Of a DNA stretch of 64,000 nt, positions 23,507 to 35,594 are shown in pieces. The stretch covers positions 625,501 to 689,500 of the forward strand of contig QVRM01001369.1 in the NCBI GenBank assembly GCA_003439945.1, in the 5' to 3' direction. Source of the DNA: Dermanyssus gallinae (lineage: Eukaryota; Arthropoda; Arachnida; Mesostigmata; Dermanyssidae). How positions within the stretch are numbered: the first letter of the stretch is position 1; each line of letters opens with the position of its first letter. The position numbers and the translations under genes were made by a program. The notes below the pieces were generated by a model. It was not told the DNA's origin. It saw only the letters and a list, made by a program, of their open reading frames with translations, and ran no database searches.

Positions 23507-23656
23507 CGCTGTTGATGAGATCTCGTACGATCGTCTGCTTTGCCGGCTCCTGTTCCTCCCACCATCGGGTGAAGAAGGCCATCTCGACGTAAATGAAACG
23601 CCGGTCGGGGTTCTTCGGAAGCTCATCGGTGACGCTGTCAAGGATGTGTCTCACGT
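23507..23656 (-). CDS. MAN2B1: Lysosomal alpha-mannosidase, RRFIYVEMAFF exon
   Basis: A 150-nt exon: two bases of a split codon, 49 codons, one base of a split codon. It reads VRHILDSVTDELPKNPDRRF, IYVEMAFFTRWWEEQ and TIVRDLINS, matching the family 38 segment between the zinc motif and the GGW motif (YILDSV, RRFIYVEIAFFSRWW, VVRDLVRQGR). The donor GCG|GTAGGT at 23506 is clear, and its single G plus GT of the next exon makes the Gly of SGRLEF. The acceptor is inferred as cgaag at 23657, the first AG after a pyrimidine-rich stretch of well over 100 bases that lacks AG. Similarity seems to extend a little upstream (NRLIED), so the start is the least certain border. Confidence 0.9.
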
Positions 23657-25540
23657 CTTCGATTAGCCGGTTATCGACAGATTCATTCAGGTTTGCCGAG
23701 TGAGCCAGATGCGTGGGCGGTGGGTGGGTAGGTGTGTGGGTGGTTGATGCAGACGACGATGGCCAATGACAAAAACGAAACCAGCAAACGACACGAAAGA
23801 AACAGCAAGGATGGTCGAGCAACCGTTAGAGCAAGAATATAATTGCATATTTATGAGAGTGCTTATTTGTTCTTCGCACTTGTCGGCTGAGTTTGCCCTC
23901 CGTGCAGTAATAATGAGACATGAGAAAGAATGGCGCTGTTTTTGGCTCACAAACAAGCAGCGGGTGCTTGCGACGCTATTATTAAGTAGTAGTGCGACAC
24001 CAGAGCAAATTAGCAAGTAACTACAGCCGACGTCTGTCTAGATACACGTACGCGAAGGTTCCGGCAGAACACGTAATCAGATGGTACAAAGAAAGCGCTT
24101 TCTTAAACGCGTTAATCTACTTTGCCTCTGAACAGCATTTTTACAACAGCACACATTACATGTAGCTTCGCTCATTTCAGCCAGCTCTTAAAAGCACTGG
24201 TGTTCAAACTAAATTTAGAAAGTTGATCACCAGCATATTTGCACCTGTAGACCTATTGATGCGTAACATTCTGGCATCTAGATACATCATAACCCTGACC
24301 GAGAGCAATTTAAACACATAGTGCTTTAGTTTTTGCGTTTCAATGGGAGGGGCCTTACCGCCACGGCCCTCAAGCCCAATCTCAATGATATTTAGCTTAG
24401 ATAAAATCTTTTTCAAAAAAAAATTAAGCCTAATATTCCCGCATTATGACCTCAAGCACTTAATGCAAAGACGTTTCTAATAGCCCGAGAAGCGGGCTTT
24501 CTGGTGAAATGCAACCTATTTCAAGTTTTTCCCCGGGAAACTACTGACAATTCTATATAAATATTTCTTAAACGCTGACATAATCCTAATGCTTATTGCT
24601 AAAGTCTTGTCAACGAGCCATGACGACCGTGTGAGTTCAAACTCGGTGTCCCAAATAACTCAAACACACCTGGCCTTGCAATCAACAGTACGCTGTAATA
24701 AGGTGTAATAAACGCATCGTATTGCCCATGGGAGTAATGCAAGCTCCCTTTACCAAGCGACTGTTGTTTTGCGGGAATTCGACTACGAGGTGCTTGCTCC
24801 GCTGTGGGGGAAGTCGCTCGGTTGGTCGTGCGCGTCCGATTCCAGCCAATTCCGAGAATTTCGCGTCGCACGATTTAGCCAGCGCGAGCGTGTAGGACAG
24901 AGGAAAAATAGGGCTTCTCTGACCCGTCGTTTAACGAAACGACAAGCTGTCCGTGCTACACGCGCCGACATCGACCGGCCACTTGGTGACCAGCAAAAGC
25001 TTTAGACACGATAAGCGGCACGAGAAAAAACAACTGCCACAAGCAGGCGGGGTTCAGTAGCCAGGTAAGTAAGACGATACAAAGCAAATTCAGCACGGCT
25101 CTCTGCCTGGCTCACGCAGCCTCAGGTCAGAGAAAGGGAGTGAGGAATAAAGTGCTGATCCGCGCTGCTATGCCGAGGCGCTTGTTCGCGTCCAGATTTG
25201 GGCAGTAACGAGTTGCAGACATTTGTTTCTTGCCTCTCGCTCTGCCATCATCATCCAGATGTGGCACATCTGTCCATCCGACAATCAGCTGCGGCCAGCA
25301 AGAACGAAGGCCGAAGCTTTTGAAACGGTCGTGCCATGACGCCCTTCTCATAAATTCGGGAACGCGTCCTATTCAACTGACCACACTACTTCAACGACTT
25401 CATGGCAGTAGCAGTACAATAAGCGTACAGTGCTGACAATTTTATTCCTTTTCGTGTGGCCCGTTCTCAGTGGAATGCACGTCGTCGCCTGATGCTCCTC
25501 CTTCACCCTTTAAATGCCAGGTTTGTTAAACCTATATGTA
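23657..25540. other. Intronic DNA, mostly unrecognised
   Basis: A GC-richer patch at 24740-25450 has overlapping short ORFs without motifs. A B-box-like GAGTTCAAACTC near 24633 has no A box ahead of it. Confidence 0.4.
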
Positions 25541-25546
25541 CGCGTA

Positions 25547-25567
25547 TGTACATATATCTATATATAT

Positions 25568-25648
<81 letters not shown>

Positions 25649-25676
25649 ACATATATCTATATATATATATATATAC
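25547..25676. repeat. Compound (TA)n microsatellite
   Basis: Mainly a 73-bp pure (TA) array at 25572-25644, flanked by shorter interrupted TA blocks. Confidence 0.97.
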
Positions 25677-26147
25677 GCAGCTATCTACACTGACATGAAA
25701 ATAGCAATAGATGGCACTATAAATCCGCTCAGTTCGAGCTACACACAATAAATTCGCAACTTGATTTTCCGAGCAGCTCGAACAATTGTGTTTAAAACGA
25801 ACCTTTTGTACAATTTAGAAACACAATTTGCTGAACACTCCAATACTCGGCTACATTATACGTTCTTAGAGCACCATAGATAACTTGACAAACTTGTCAG
25901 ACGCCTCGCGTTGTTCTCCAGGCCTACAGACAACTCTGGTGATGGACTTAAAACCTCCTTCTGTTTTTCCAAGAAGGATTCCTAAGTAAGATGCTTCTAA
26001 AAGGGCCTTGGTACGACAATAGGAAGCAAATCTCTCAGTAAAGCTCACCTTTTTGCCACTAAAGCATTGAATGCACTGCACAAGTTGGAACTGCACGAAT
26101 TGTTTGTCTTTGTTATATTCAGGCTAAAAAAAGTATTATATTTTTAT

Positions 26148-26151
<4 letters not shown>

Positions 26152-26184
<33 letters not shown>
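26152..26184. repeat. (TA)n microsatellite at the 5' edge of a LINE
   Basis: About 16 TA units. Family A copy 4 begins within a few bases of its end. Confidence 0.95.
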
Positions 26185-26185
<1 letters not shown>

Positions 26186-26187
26186 AG

Positions 26188-26765
26188 GTTGGAAGAGCCG
26201 TCTCCCCTCACTGGCGCGATGACGAGGTCGACTCCCTAGGTCGTCATGAACTTTCCTGTCCCCAGAGTTCAGGCAGAATCGCACGCCAGTCGGCCTTGAA
26301 CGATAAATTTAGCAGAGGGCTACGATTGGCAGGCTACCTATGCGTTTCAAAGCCTCCTAGTTTAGTCAGAAACGATGAGAGGAGACCTGATGGCATGACC
26401 CTGGCACCCTTCGAGCGGGGCCAAATGGTGGTGTGAGGTGCGACCGTATGCGGCTCTTTAGCCCCTTTAATGGTCGGTGCGGCGCAGCACGCCCTGGACA
26501 CGCGGTAGCCCTAGCAGAATCAGCCAAGAGCAGAAAGTATTCAGGCCTCGGTTACCCACACTTGTTCTCACCCCTTGCGTTCGAGACATTGGGGGGGGGA
26601 GGAGTGGGTTGCTTACGAAGAAACTGCTCAACGAAGAAGATTGGCGCTTGCTACAGAAGATAAGAGGGTGGGCGAGTATTTACTGCAACGTATGTCATTA
26701 GATGTTCAGAGGGGGAATGCCGCCTCAGAGACAGGAACCCTAGCTAAGTGGACCAGCATGAGTTA
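26188..26765 (+). mobile_element. LINE family A, copy 4
   Basis: In order: RHELSCPQSSGRIARQSALN near 26250, SLVRNDERRPDGMTLAPFER near 26370-26425, the eroded W-D-A-T-V-x-D-S-L-A-P segment near 26450, AESAKSRKYSGLGYPH near 26520, and EYLLQRMSLDVQRGNAAS near 26670-26725. The R-P-D-G ... W-D-x-T pattern is preserved apart from the Trp, where a stop lies. There are at least two frameshifts. The sequence starts abruptly after (TA)n and loses family similarity by about 26765. Confidence 0.8.
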
Positions 26766-26884
26766 TGCCCCGAGCAGGGCATGCACACGTTCTTACATCA
26801 CAAATGTATCTTTTACATCACATACACGTACTTGCATGTGGGGAAGTTGGTACCCCAGATGATGATAGCCATAAACTATGTATC

Positions 26885-27425
26885 TGGAATCGACGTGGCG
26901 AATGTCGAGTGAAAGACCAGACCAAAGGTGAGAGGCACTGACATCCCAACCTCTTGTCGAACTTGTTTAACCTTATTTTCCCATTTCGAAATGATGCTTT
27001 CGAATGGTACCGTTTGGGTCTCGTCTGTCATCTCCATGATTGCCCTAAATAGCAAAGGAAGCCTGGCGATATGTTAGGATCCTGGCATTTGTCATTTATG
27101 ATATCGTTGAATAAATCACAAAGATGGCTTGCTAAGAGTGGCTCAGACTGCACCCAGTGCTCATAGTACAAATAGTCTAACCGAGCACTCTTTTCTCTCG
27201 GAAGAAAGCGCAGGACCTGAATTACCTCAAGGAGCATTTTCATAGTATTCTGTTCCCATGTGAGCGGGCACTCAATCATTAGATTCTCAATCCATATAGG
27301 AACATAACCTTCCGCAGTAAACAAAGGCATTAACGACATGAAATGCACTATCACCTTCTCCAAGAGAAAACCACTGGAGAAACCGCTCACAAAATGTGTG
27401 CAGTTTACGGTTCCGAAATTCTACA
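26885..27425 (-). pseudogene. Unrecognised coding-like sequence (retrocopy or nested exon) with one frameshift
   Basis: From an acceptor-like tcttgtag at 27427-27420 the minus frame stays open for about 126 codons (IWIENLMIECPLTWEQNTMK, VLRFLPREKSARLDYLYYEH, LLASHLCDLFNDIINDK) to a TGA near 27028. The next frame then continues in the same style (LPLLFRAIMEMTDETQTVPF, ENKVKQVRQEVG) to a stop near 26885. Composition is balanced and helical, like an ARM/HEAT-type protein, with no low-complexity or retroelement motif. I do not recognise the family. It sits in the sense orientation inside the mannosidase intron. It is either a processed pseudogene fragment with a one-base indel or a terminal exon of a nested gene. 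No poly(A) trace is evident. Confidence 0.45.
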
Positions 27426-28060
27426 AGATTTATATATATATATAACCACAACAACCATTAAGCACTCCGGGAGCAGATCTACTGTAGCCTGGGTCGGCTT
27501 AATATTAAAAAAATTAAAAAATAAGCCACCCTTATCGGTGAAAAAGCGCTCTGCGGATCTCCCGGGCGACCATCCTCGGATCACACCCAGCATCCCTTTT
27601 TGAACTCTCAGAACTTTTTAAGAAGCTCTGGGCCGCACGTAGAATTGTCTATTTAAATGTACACATAAGCTATTGAGATGACGAAAATGTGGGGGATGAT
27701 CGAGTCAATTTGGACAGTTGAGGATGAGAAGTGTTTCTGGCAATGTTTGTCTGTACAACTGATAAATCTAAGCGCCTCGACACATCGCTGTTCGACAAAT
27801 CACTTTCGAATTTTTTTCCCCGCTTCCGTCCCAGGTGTTGGCGTGACCTCCACCTTTCCTTAAAGCAAACTGCGACAAAACAACTGCCTGCTTCTTGGCG
27901 GAATGCTGCATAGAAAGGGAGGGGATTTTTACCCAGGAATGCAGTTCACAAGAGCTTAGATATAATTAGGTTCAATGCAGAGACCTATTTGAAAGGCTAA
28001 CAAATAATAATAATAATAATAAATTTTTTTTTTGGAAACAGGGGTTTATTATCATTATGT

Positions 28061-28627
<567 letters not shown>

Positions 28628-29450
28628 TCGTCCTTTTTCCGCTTGCAGCTTTGTGCGAGAACAGGAACAACAATAAAAGCTATAGGTCATATTTGGCTCG
28701 TTAGGGCGTAAGCGCGGGTGCTTCGGTGCTGCGATGGGAGGCACGTTTGAATGTCTCGCTGGCCGCGATCATGGCCAGGGCTCTCCCATCTCCCAGCGCG
28801 CACGCCTTCAGGAGGCTCATAGCAACCCAACGGCTATGAACGCACAGACGACCGTCGACCGGCGTCTGCTTGCCTCGCCGTTCCCGCCAACCGATGATAG
28901 ACCGCGCCTGCAAGGTCGTCAAGATGACACAATGTCTGCGGCACGACACCGATAACAACAATAAGAACAGCTTCAGGCTGTTGCAGCAGCATCAGCAATC
29001 GTGAATCGTCAGGCAGGCGCCATCCGAATAGCGCCGGGCGGATGCGATCCGATACACTCGGTTGCTCAATGCCCTATCGGGGATATGACCCAAACAAATA
29101 CCGTTATCATCATCATCATCATCGCCATTTGTCCTCTACTGGGGACGCTCCTGCGCCTGATCAATACTTGCAAGAAAAGGAACAGAACCACTCCTGCCTG
29201 ACCTCTACCGCGGCGACTTCTTTTTTGCCACGATAGCAATGACAAGTAAAACGACTCTCTCGCAGCCTTCTTCAACAAATAGAGCTATGATGTCTACCGA
29301 GGCGAAGCGGTGCCATCGGGGCCACATTCAATTAAATAGGCTCAACAAATATATAAATCTTGCAAATAACTTGAAAACCTTTATATATTATACTTGTTTG
29401 TAAGACTGATGAAGAGTACAGGTTTAATATTTATATATATATATATATAT
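28628..29450. other. Intronic DNA with a GC-richer patch
   Basis: 28690-29060 is GC-rich with overlapping ORFs on both strands and no motif. There is a short (ATC)n at 29104-29125 and a (TA) run at 29433-29452. Confidence 0.4.
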
Positions 29451-29453
29451 ATG

Positions 29454-30491
29454 CAGGGTCATTCGTATCAAAATGTACTTCTTTCGAGGTTTGAGAGAGT
29501 GAAGTTTATAAAAGTAGTTATTCTGCTTTTTTTTCTCCTACATAGTTGCGAAATCTACGTTTGCGGGAGAACCAGTCAACGCATGAAGGAACCGATTATA
29601 CCGGCGTGTTCGGAGGAAAGTTCTGCACAATGGAAGAGACTTCACTAGCTTGCGCAACGAACAGCGAATACCCAGATTAAGGAAAGTCATAAAAAGTCTA
29701 TATTTTACGTTAACGCATTTTTAATGAAAAATCGTAAATTTTTTCCATTGCGACCAAAAATGTACGTTTAAAAGACCACTCTCACGCAATTGAATGCCCA
29801 CCATTTTCGTACCAAGATGATGGTGCTGCGTTACGTAGTTGTCAAGTAACTAAGCGTTTTCGACTGTCATAGTTGTTATGTTTTACGTGCAAGTTTTCAC
29901 TTTCTGAACCGTAAAACTCTGCCAAGACGTTTCCGCTCCCTCTTTCCACTAGGAAATTATTCTCTTGCTGAGTTCTACCAAACCTCAAAATATGTACCTA
30001 ACTTTCTCATACGCCCTACGCAAATATGCATGCCTTCGCTTCCGATATGGCTACCGAAAAAGCTTAGTGACTTGACAACTACGTAACGCAGCACCATCAC
30101 TTTGGTCCGAAAGTGGTGGGCATTAAATTTGCTATTGCGTGAGACTGGTCTTTTGGACATACATTTTTGGTCATAATGGAAAAATTTTACGATTTTTCAC
30201 CAAAAAAAACGTCAACGTGAGACATAACAACATATCGACTTTTTGTGACTTTCCTCAGTCTGGGTATTCGCTATTCGCTACGCAAGCTAGTGAAGTGTTA
30301 ACTGGTTCTCCCGCAAACGTAGATTTCGCACAACTATCTAGGAGAAGAAAAGGCAGAATAACGACTTTTATAAATTTCATCCTCACTCCTAAACAAAATG
30401 TTTCCGCGTCCTCCCTCCATAGGGAAAAAAAATTTTCTTGTCAAGTTCTATCAATCCTCGAAAGGAGTATATTTTGATACCAATGACCCTG
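29454..30491. mobile_element. Palindromic (foldback-like) DNA element, about 1 kb
   Basis: The left end cagggtcattcgtatcaaaa and the right end (reverse complement cagggtcattggtatcaaaa) are terminal inverted repeats. The inversion continues inward for about 410 bp (29454-29864 against 30053-30491) with scattered differences and small indels. The spacer at 29865-30052 contains, at about 29925-29998, a further diverged copy of the right-hand end. Both ends border TA-rich DNA, and the CAGGG start resembles Tc1/mariner ends (compare 20573). No transposase is encoded, so it is non-autonomous. Confidence 0.85.
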
Positions 30492-30539
30492 TATATATAC
30501 ATATATATATATTTATATGTGTGTATATATATATATATA

Positions 30540-30955
30540 TTTTTTGCTTATATGTAGGAGGTTACAATAGTCCCTTTAAGAACCTTTACACCAGATCAAA
30601 TATACTTAAATCAATAATATACAAAAAATATAATTTTTTATAATACCCACATCAGCCAGAGCCACCTCTGCTTATTCACTAGCGTCGTTTCTATTGTTTC
30701 TTGATAACTTATATAAAAATACAAGTTAAATAATATAGACAATTTAACTTGACGAGCACATGCGCGGCATGATGAGCACAGAGCTGTCTGGGTGAATAAT
30801 ATGCCAGAAATATCATTGCAGAGTTCTACAAATCTCGGGCAATGGTGTTGAGGGCTTGGAAGGTTTTGTACTAGCCGAACTAATTCAAGGCTTTCACATG
30901 AAGATGACGAACGCAAGAGAAGTTTCATCACATTTCTATGAAGTTCATGCAAAGT
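30540..30955 (-). repeat. Dispersed repeat, copy 1 (inverted relative to copy 2)
   Basis: Read on the minus strand from about 30955 this matches 31635-31985 with only about five substitutions over the first 245 bp. It contains an open frame (HELHRNVMKLLLRSS, SPQHHCPRFVELCNDIS, ILFTQTALCSSCRAC). The 3' part aligns again after about 60 bp that copy 2 lacks, and it ends in an A-rich stretch then (TA). I do not recognise the family. Confidence 0.85.
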
Positions 30956-31443
30956 GGGCTGGCAGCCCTGATGCTTCTCGGTCTTTTGGGTTACCCGAAT
31001 ACTTCACAACGGTAGGCAACTAAGTAACAGTCATGTTAGCAAATAATGTAACACTAATATAGAAACGACTATTTAGCGACCATAGCGACAACGAATATAC
31101 GTACCTATGTGCTAACGCTTTTTCTACGACGAAGCCACGACTTAAAGTTAGCGCTAACACTTAACTGACAGTAAATTAAATTCAAGCCACTATTTTAGCA
31201 ATGAGGCCGATGCATGTGCTGATTTGACTCACAGCGGGTAATCGCTTATATTTACAGGAAAATATTAGAAAAAATGACCCAGCTTCAATCTGGGTCGGCC
31301 ACTGCTGCATTAGTGCTTTATCTTTAGAAAGCATATGTCACATTCTGCCTCACACTGATTTCGTTTGATTCGACCATGCGAACTTGTATTGTATAAGGCT
31401 TCTTACCGGAAATATTAGAGTCCACCAGCTGCTAAGTGAATAA

Positions 31444-31470
31444 GATATATATATATATATATATATATAG
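31444..31470. repeat. (TA)n microsatellite
   Basis: About 13 TA units just before the split LINE copy. Confidence 0.95.
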
Positions 31471-31590
31471 TCCCCTTCGGACAGCTTGACCCCCACTACG
31501 ATTTACAAGACCAAACTCCGAGCAGTCTCTGCAAAAGGCGCCAGTGCCTGGTTACAAGCCCTGATGACGACATTGTTCGGATTAGTGCGG

Positions 31591-31635
31591 GGTGACACCT
31601 GGTGCAGGTCTCGTATTCCCCCATCTATGTAGATG
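31591..31635 (+). repeat. Target-site duplication, left copy
   Basis: About 45 bp (gacacctggtgcaggtctcg ... tatgtagatgc) repeated at 32242-32287 with two differences. It is part of the LINE coding sequence at the host site. Confidence 0.85.
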
Positions 31636-32240
31636 CATGAACTTCATAGAAATGTGATGAAACTTCTCTTGCGTTCGTCATTTTCATGTGAAAGCCTTGA
31701 ATTAGTTCGGCTAGTACAAAACCTTCAAAGCCCTCAACACCATTGCCCGAGATTTGTAGAACTCTGCAATGATATTTCTAGCATATTATTCACCCAGACA
31801 GCTCTGTGCTCATCATGCCGCGCATGTTCTCGTCAAGTTAAATTGTCTATATTATTTAATTTGTATTTTTATATAAGTTATCAAGAAACAGAGTAATCTT
31901 TTGTATAATATTGATTTAGGATCTGGTGAAAGGGTCTTAAAGAACCATTGGGACCTCTACAGAAAAGCAAAAAAAAAGGTTACACAAGAGAGAATTATAT
32001 AAAGGAACGATAGATAAACATAAGAAGTAAACACATGAAATATCTACTATAATAATATAATATAGAGATGAGAGATTGATATATATACAAGATATAATAT
32101 ATATATATATATATACATCTTATACATATATCTATATACACATATAAATATATATATATATCTATATTATACATCGTCATAAATATTGTGACTGCTTTAT
32201 TTCATCAGATAAGAACATATATATATATATATTATATATA
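31635..32240 (+). mobile_element. Retroposon-like insertion (dispersed repeat copy 2) with A-rich and (TA)n end
   Basis: It begins with the same sequence as the repeat at 30955 (minus), carries the same 87-codon open frame with four amino-acid differences, passes into AT-rich DNA with a run of nine A at about 31970, and ends in interrupted (TA) blocks to about 32240. It is flanked by the 45-bp duplication. A 3' A-rich/simple-repeat end plus a target-site duplication indicates target-primed retroposition. Confidence 0.7.
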
Positions 32241-32241
32241 A

Positions 32242-32287
32242 TGACACCTGGGTGCAGGTCTCGTATTCCCCCACCTATGTAGATGCG
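32242..32287 (+). repeat. Target-site duplication, right copy
   Basis: Direct repeat of 31591-31635. Confidence 0.85.
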
Positions 32288-32757
32288 GCGGTCAAGTGGT
32301 GGTAGAGAACACCATGACCTCTCTTGCGCCTTGAGCTCAGGTCGTCGAGGCCCGAAACAAAGCATTTAACGGTACCTTTAGCTTAGTCTTAAATCTGCTG
32401 CTTTTCCTTGCATTCTTGAGCCTCCTGACCTCTGTAGGAATGACGGAATGAGACCGCATGGTCTAACTCCTTCGAAATGGGTCTCATTCTGGTATGCAAC
32501 CGTTACTGACTCATTAGTCCCTTTAATGGTCAGTGTGGGAGCACAACGTGCTTGTTATGCATCATTTTTAACGGACACAAATAAGTACAGACAGTATGCC
32601 AATATTGCCTACTACAAAACTTGCTCCCGCTGGCATTTAAAACACTGGGAAAATCTGTTCTCTGAAAATTTACAAGCTTATCCAACGAACATCGGCAAGG
32701 TGCTCCGTACCGTTCGACAAGAGATTATCGCTGGGCATTCAGCGGGTTAACTGTTAA

Positions 32758-35532
32758 ACTCTGTGCGTGGAACTCCGCTAGACCGAACGCGATCGAACTT
32801 GCCGGATGTGTGACGTTTTCATTTATTGAATCCCGTGTATACGTTCAAAAAGAAGCTATTGTAGCCACCTATATGTGCAAGCAAAAAATAAAAACAAAAA
32901 ACATAAAGAAAAAAGAAAAAAAAATATGTATATATATATATATATCGGTGAAAATGTAATCACGTCCAGTGCTAAACTTGGTTATTAGCATTAGCTGAGC
33001 GCTATCGTTGATAGGTCTTCCACCGCACGCTCTTGGACGGAACCAAGTGAAACGAAGCGGCGGCCTATACATACCGCCTGCCTTGTATAGGTTCACTGTG
33101 GTGCTCGCCCGAGTGCAGAGCCCGAGCTGTAGTCTTTCCCGACCTCGAGTTGCCGTATGCCGTCTCTCCCTCTCTCTCTCGCTCACTCTGTCATCTCATC
33201 GACTCATCGGCTGTGTATAGCCATCGTAGTGGTAGGAACCGCATGCTTATGGCTATTACTATGATGAGCAGCGCTGACTCCAGCTGAGACTGGGCGGAGT
33301 CCCGCACAGATATGAATAACGATGCTCGGACGTCCGGTTAGCTGGGTGGGTTGCCGCTTTGCTTGGCCAGCTAGGCCATCGGTCGACGAACAATATCGTA
33401 GCAGTGATGATGATGATAATGATGACGATGATGATGATGACGATGATTGTGATGACTCATTTATTTGACTGTTGCGTCACAAAGCCTTCATCAGCTCAAC
33501 CAACCGTCAGCTCCCCCGACCAATCCACCTATGCTGGCTAGTGTTGACCGACTCGACAAAAATCAATGATATTTCCTCAATAGCCCTAAAGCAAACACAA
33601 GTATTTGGAAAATATTTATGATAGACATCCTCGACGTTCTGCATCATTAAGGCCATAACAAGGCGATACGGTGCAGTGTTTATTTATCATCGAGCGTTGA
33701 ACAGAACAAAGAAGATACTGCGCACTCGGCCACTCACAGGCCACCTTCAGCGTCGTAGCGATGCGCGCCTCGTCTTAAAAACTATTAGCTTGGCAATTCG
33801 TGAAATGCGAACGAAATTGAAATCACCATTAATACGCATAAATAAGGAACGGCACTTCGCAAAATGTCTTTGATCTGTGCGTTATTGACAAACGAAAGTG
33901 GACTTCACATACGTGTAATAATGAGTGTGTGCCAAAAACTTGGAATGTCTGCCGTGCTTTGTAACATAGCACGTTACAAATGAAAACGCGTGCTCCTTGA
34001 ATAGTTGCTGTTCGAAATCATTGTCTCCAGCTTTGCTTGACTGCTGACATCAAAACTTTATCTATAAAATATTGGCATTACCTATATTATTTATTAGTCG
34101 TAGTTACGTTTCTAACTTACCTACATATCTGCATATTTTAATTTTGGTAGAGTAGTACTTGAAGTGCTACTACTATTGACCAACAATAATATTAATAGTA
34201 ATAATAATAATCATCATCATCATCATTATCATCATACAGGACATATTTTTGTGTGAGTCAGTATTTATAGGTAGTGATTTGTCTAGAAAGAAAGCATATA
34301 TAGCCGTACAACAACACCTAACGCTTTAGTTTTAGTCCAGTTTTAGTCCAGGGCGAATTAGCAATGTGGTAGAAAACGCAGTAGTGGTCATCATAATAGC
34401 CAGGTAAACGCAAATAATATGCTGTCAGTCATCTTATATTCGCCCCGTAATGGCTGAGTATTACCACAACACCTCAGCTACTACTAATGCTACAACACGT
34501 TGCAGTCTCCAAGACACCTCAAAAGGGACATGTAAACGACAACAGTAACCAGAAAAGCGAGACATAAACTTTCTGACAGGATGTACTCAGCAACAGTCAT
34601 CTATTTTTACAACAGCTTTGTGGTCGTCGAAATTTAGTGTCCACACGCGTACAGATATACCACGTATGAACGGCAAATTTCAAAAGCGCGCTCCGAAACA
34701 TGCAACTGTCCACAGTGTTGGCGCATTGCAGACAAAGCTTACTTCAATTTCTTGCGGCACCGGTATCTCAGAACGGTACACGCAGGTTTTTGAAAACGGC
34801 GTACGGATGATTCATTCATTCCGCCAGCCGGCAAAGCCCTCGTCTCGGTTGCCCAAGCAAGCTCGCAAACTTCGAATAGCAAGCTAGGCAACAACTAAAA
34901 AAAGAGTTTACGGAACGCTCACGTAATCTAGCGTGACCCGATTAGAACCGCAATGGTTTGAAAAAAGGCCTTTGTCCAACCGAGGAGGCCATGAACAATA
35001 GCAATAATGGCTGAGCGTATGCACACAGACCCGGCCAGTTCGCAATTTACCGCCTTCACCGGTATGCTTGCAAAATCCTACGGCTGGTATTACAACAAAC
35101 GAAACTCCGTTTTCGCGACAAGCGAAGGTGCTGTATGAACCACACACTTACCCACCATATTGTTGGAAGCTCTTAAACAAACATGAACACACACACACAC
35201 ACACCTCACACGTCATGAGCGGCGGGAAATGGCGACTGGGTGTTAATAGGACGATCGCACAGGCAGGGAGTAAGGGTAGAGGACCTAGACAAGGCAAGTT
35301 GTTGACACTCTGGAACAAGTTCTTCTCTTGCTTACTCTAGTACTGCTAGATCCTTGATTCCGAGGAATTTAGCAAATGATTAGCAAAAACGAGCATTGCA
35401 TTTCGGTTATAGATAAATCTATCAAACAAAATCTTGAGTCCGACAATCCCAATCACAGCTAAAACTTTTTCGATATACAAATAGAGTATTTTTTATGCAA
35501 CAACAAATATACACCCTTAAGGTCTAACAAAC

Positions 35533-35535
<3 letters not shown>
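32758..35535. other. Intronic DNA with small simple repeats
   Basis: Short (TA) at 32930-32945, a (CT)n run near 33168-33182, (GAT)n at 33403-33450, and (AAT)/(ATC) at 34190-34235. ORFs at 33008-33220, 33676-33873 and 34618-34887 (plus) have no recognisable motif. Confidence 0.45.

Positions 35536-35591
<56 letters not shown>
35535..35591. repeat. (TA)n microsatellite
   Basis: About 26 TA units. Confidence 0.97.

Positions 35592-35594
<3 letters not shown>

Larger units (their letters stand above)
31472..32757 (+). mobile_element. LINE family A, copy 6, split by a later insertion
   Basis: The left part, 31472-31634, reads KTKLRAVSAKGASAWLQAL and DDIVRISAG. The right part, from about 32241, reads GLVFPHLCRCGGQVVVE, LCRNDGMRPHGLT, VSFWYATVTDSLVPLMVS and NKYRQYANIAYY, and fades by 32757. 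Between them lies an insertion of about 605 bp. If one of the two flanking direct repeats is removed, the reading frame crosses the junction through the Cys-rich C-R-C-G-G step. Other frame breaks remain, so the LINE itself was already decaying. Confidence 0.8.

Noticed and set aside
25180..25200. Minus-strand GREQA, resembling HSREQA of mannosidase
   Set aside because: It is outside the order of the exons and the flanks do not match; the true motif is at about 12945-12965.
25866..26096. Minus ORF with SYLGILLGKTEGG, a little like an RT thumb
   Set aside because: Only one short phrase fits and the rest does not; not enough to call a LINE.
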